Part shown: piece after piece, positions 43,218 to 44,590 of the stretch
Numbering within the stretch: the first letter of the stretch is position 1
Layout of the letters: every line of letters starts with the position of its first letter
Origin: Candidatus Zhuqueibacterota bacterium
Lineage (GTDB): Bacteria > Zhuqueibacterota > Zhuqueibacteria > Zhuqueibacterales > Zhuqueibacteraceae
Assembly (NCBI GenBank): GCA_003576975.1
Contig: QEVD01000048.1
Location: 1-44,590, forward strand
Length of the DNA stretch: 44,590 bases
Reading direction: 5' to 3'
Program-made: the position numbers and the translations under genes
The notes under the pieces: model-generated
What the model saw: only the letters and a program-made list of their open reading frames with translations
Databases searched by the model: none
What the model was told of the DNA's origin: nothing

Positions 43218-44444
43218 TCACCTCATGGCAAGGGCGCGTACAGCTTGCATGCCGAGGTCACTGCGATCAAAGAGAAGAAGCGGCATCACCTCCGGTGCGG
43301 CACGATAGTAGAGATTCACGAACTGCGTTCCGGTTTGTGTGGTCAGCAACGCCTCGTCCCGGAAGCGGCGGAAGAGATCGACCTCGAGGGTGTCAACGAT
43401 TGCCGCGGTTGCAATGACACGGCCGGCAGCGGTGCGCAATGCCGGCGGCGGCAGGAAAAGCGCAAGGCACTCGAGCGGGCAACGGCAAAAGTGCATGGTC
43501 ACAAACGCATCGAGCGACTGGTTCAAGCCGTCCGTGATTTTGTAAAGAAAGAAATCAGTTTCGAGGCTTGCGGAGAACAATCCTTCATGCGAATAGGTGA
43601 TGCTGGTATCATTGAACGACTCAATGGTGCCGCCAAATGCCGGCTCGCCCACGCTGAGCACGCGGATGGGATCGCCCTCGGGATCAGAATCGTTTTGAAG
43701 AACGCGCAGGGTTTTGTTGCTGTTGAAAAAATAATCCAGATAGAGATAATCATCCGCGCGGGCGACCGGCGGTTGGTTCGGCAACGGCGCGTTGTGAATG
43801 GTCACTGTGAAATTGTCGCTGCCGTGACGGTAAACCAAATCTTGATTGGGAGGAAGCGGCGGCTGGGTGGCGCCGCGGGAACTGAGGCGCGAAAAACCAA
43901 AGTAGAGAAAATCGCCCATATCAGAGAAATCAGGGTGATCACCGGAGCCGTCGAGCGCAGTGAAGCTGCTGGCGGTCAAACCGGTGAGGCTTCCGCTATG
44001 CCACAAAGTATCGGCAACCACCTGCAAAAAAACGTTGGCGCGAAAAATTCTGCCGGATTGCCGGATAGCCGGAAAGCTGCGAATGAACGCCTGATTCCAC
44101 GGCAAATCGAGCAATCTGATGTCCTCGGCATAGTCAATGTGGTCGATCGCCTCCAAGGGTAGATATGCATCACCGTCGTAGATGTGCGTGACTTCGAGGC
44201 GCGTCAAATCACTCGGTCCCGGCGGCGCCGGCAGGATGTGCTGCATGAAACGAAAGGCGCCGGGATTGCCACCCGTGGTTCGCTGCGTGTGGGTCTCGCT
44301 CGCACCGAATGTTGTGACCACCGTCTCACTCCAGTTGGCGGACTGGTAGGTGCTGTCGGAGATGATGGTTTGGCCATGAAGGGAGCAGCAAGTCATGATG
44401 AGGAAAAGCAGGGGCGGCGCAAGGCAGGCGTTTTCAACTCTCAT
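43218..44444 (-). CDS. N-terminal part of secreted T9SS cargo protein
   Basis: Frame of 408 codons from ATG 44444, set by AAGGAG 8 nt upstream. Signal peptide MRVENACLAPPLLFLIMTCC to about residue 24. Residues 25-200 are an unrecognised, beta-rich domain; 205-305 match a cadherin-like/Big_9 type Ig-like domain (ARADDYLYLDYF, LQNDSDPEGDPI, SITYSHEGLF, FFLYKITDG). Residues 325-405 resemble the CFI-box domain (VIATAAIVDTLEVDLFRRF, then RDEALLTTQTGTQFVNLYYR). Secreted to the cell surface or medium if joined to the sorting domain at 42722-43210. Its start overlaps the end of the upstream GNAT gene by 11 bp. Confidence 0.8.
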   Translation of the reverse strand: MRVENACLAPPLLFLIMTCCSLHGQTIISDSTYQSANWSETVVTTFGASETHTQRTTGGNPGAFRFMQHILPAPPGPSDLTRLEVTHIYDGDAYLPLEAIDHIDYAEDIRLLDLPWNQAFIRSFPAIRQSGRIFRANVFLQVVADTLWHSGSLTGLTASSFTALDGSGDHPDFSDMGDFLYFGFSRLSSRGATQPPLPPNQDLVYRHGSDNFTVTIHNAPLPNQPPVARADDYLYLDYFFNSNKTLRVLQNDSDPEGDPIRVLSVGEPAFGGTIESFNDTSITYSHEGLFSASLETDFFLYKITDGLNQSLDAFVTMHFCRCPLECLALFLPPPALRTAAGRVIATAAIVDTLEVDLFRRFRDEALLTTQTGTQFVNLYYRAAPEVMPLLLFDRSDLGMQAVRALAMR

Positions 44445-44590
44445 GTCGCGATCTCCTTTTGAGTTTTTCAAGATTTAATCGCATAACGTGACGCCGGGTT
44501 CCGGTGCGTCCCACTTCCACAAAGCCCGCTCTTTTAAAGGCACTCACAAATCCCATAAACGGCTGGCCCCGTCTTGCTGCTTTGCTTCTG
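44434..44590 (-). CDS. GNAT family acetyltransferase, C-terminal end only
   Basis: The last 51 codons of a gene entering from the right edge. The stretch FMGFVSAFKRAGFVEVGRTG followed by TRRHVMRLNLEKL is typical of the C-terminal strand region of GNAT N-acetyltransferases (AGFxEVxRR...RPVMRL). The stop codon (TGA at 44434-44436) lies 8 nt inside the start of the T9SS cargo gene, indicating tight packing. Too short for a substrate call. Confidence 0.6.
   Translation of the reverse strand, partial: RSKAARRGQPFMGFVSAFKRAGFVEVGRTGTRRHVMRLNLEKLKRRSRHES

Overview
This window looks like chromosomal DNA from an uncultured FCB-group bacterium, close to candidate division KSB1 / Calditrichota. The main reasons are a type IX secretion (T9SS) sorting tail with the typical NYPNPFNP motif, a fused ABC permease/M1 peptidase, and a very large array of about 800-residue MacB/FtsX-type permeases with no fused ATPase. 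The lineage is inferred; no rRNA or other taxonomic marker is present.

Positions 1-32,250 (minus strand) hold one export locus. Transcription runs from high to low coordinates: a periplasmic adaptor (MacA/HlyD type), one MacB/LolD-type ATPase, then twelve paralogous permeases, called P12 to P1 here in transcription order. P1 is cut by the left window edge. The array is split into two units by a 350-bp non-coding stretch between P10 and a small 72-residue gene. Unit A is adaptor-ATPase-P12-P11-P10. Unit B is small gene-P9-secreted alpha/beta hydrolase-P8 to P1. The leader regions of both units share the same layout: a 34-bp block with a TGTTCG-N4-CGAACA palindrome, then about 62 bp downstream a sigma-54-like GGCATG-N4-TTGA element. 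The locus therefore looks like one co-regulated regulon built on a single energising ATPase. The seven spacers between P8 and P1 are 74-86 bp long and consist almost entirely of 7-bp-periodic inverted repeats ending at the next ribosome binding site.

Positions 32,300-35,580 (plus strand) hold an ECF42-type sigma factor with a TPR-like C-terminus, a DUF3224 protein whose signal peptide appears disrupted by a one-base homopolymer shift, and a urate oxidase.

Positions 35,600-44,590 (minus strand) hold a MoaD/ThiS-like small protein ending in Gly-Gly beside a cytoplasmic BNR-repeat protein; an ABC-2 permease fused to an M1 peptidase with its own ATPase; a DUF1697 protein; a truncated YdeI/OmdA remnant; a T9SS cargo protein split into two frames; and the last 51 codons of a GNAT acetyltransferase.

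No rRNA, tRNA, CRISPR array, insertion sequence or phage gene was seen.
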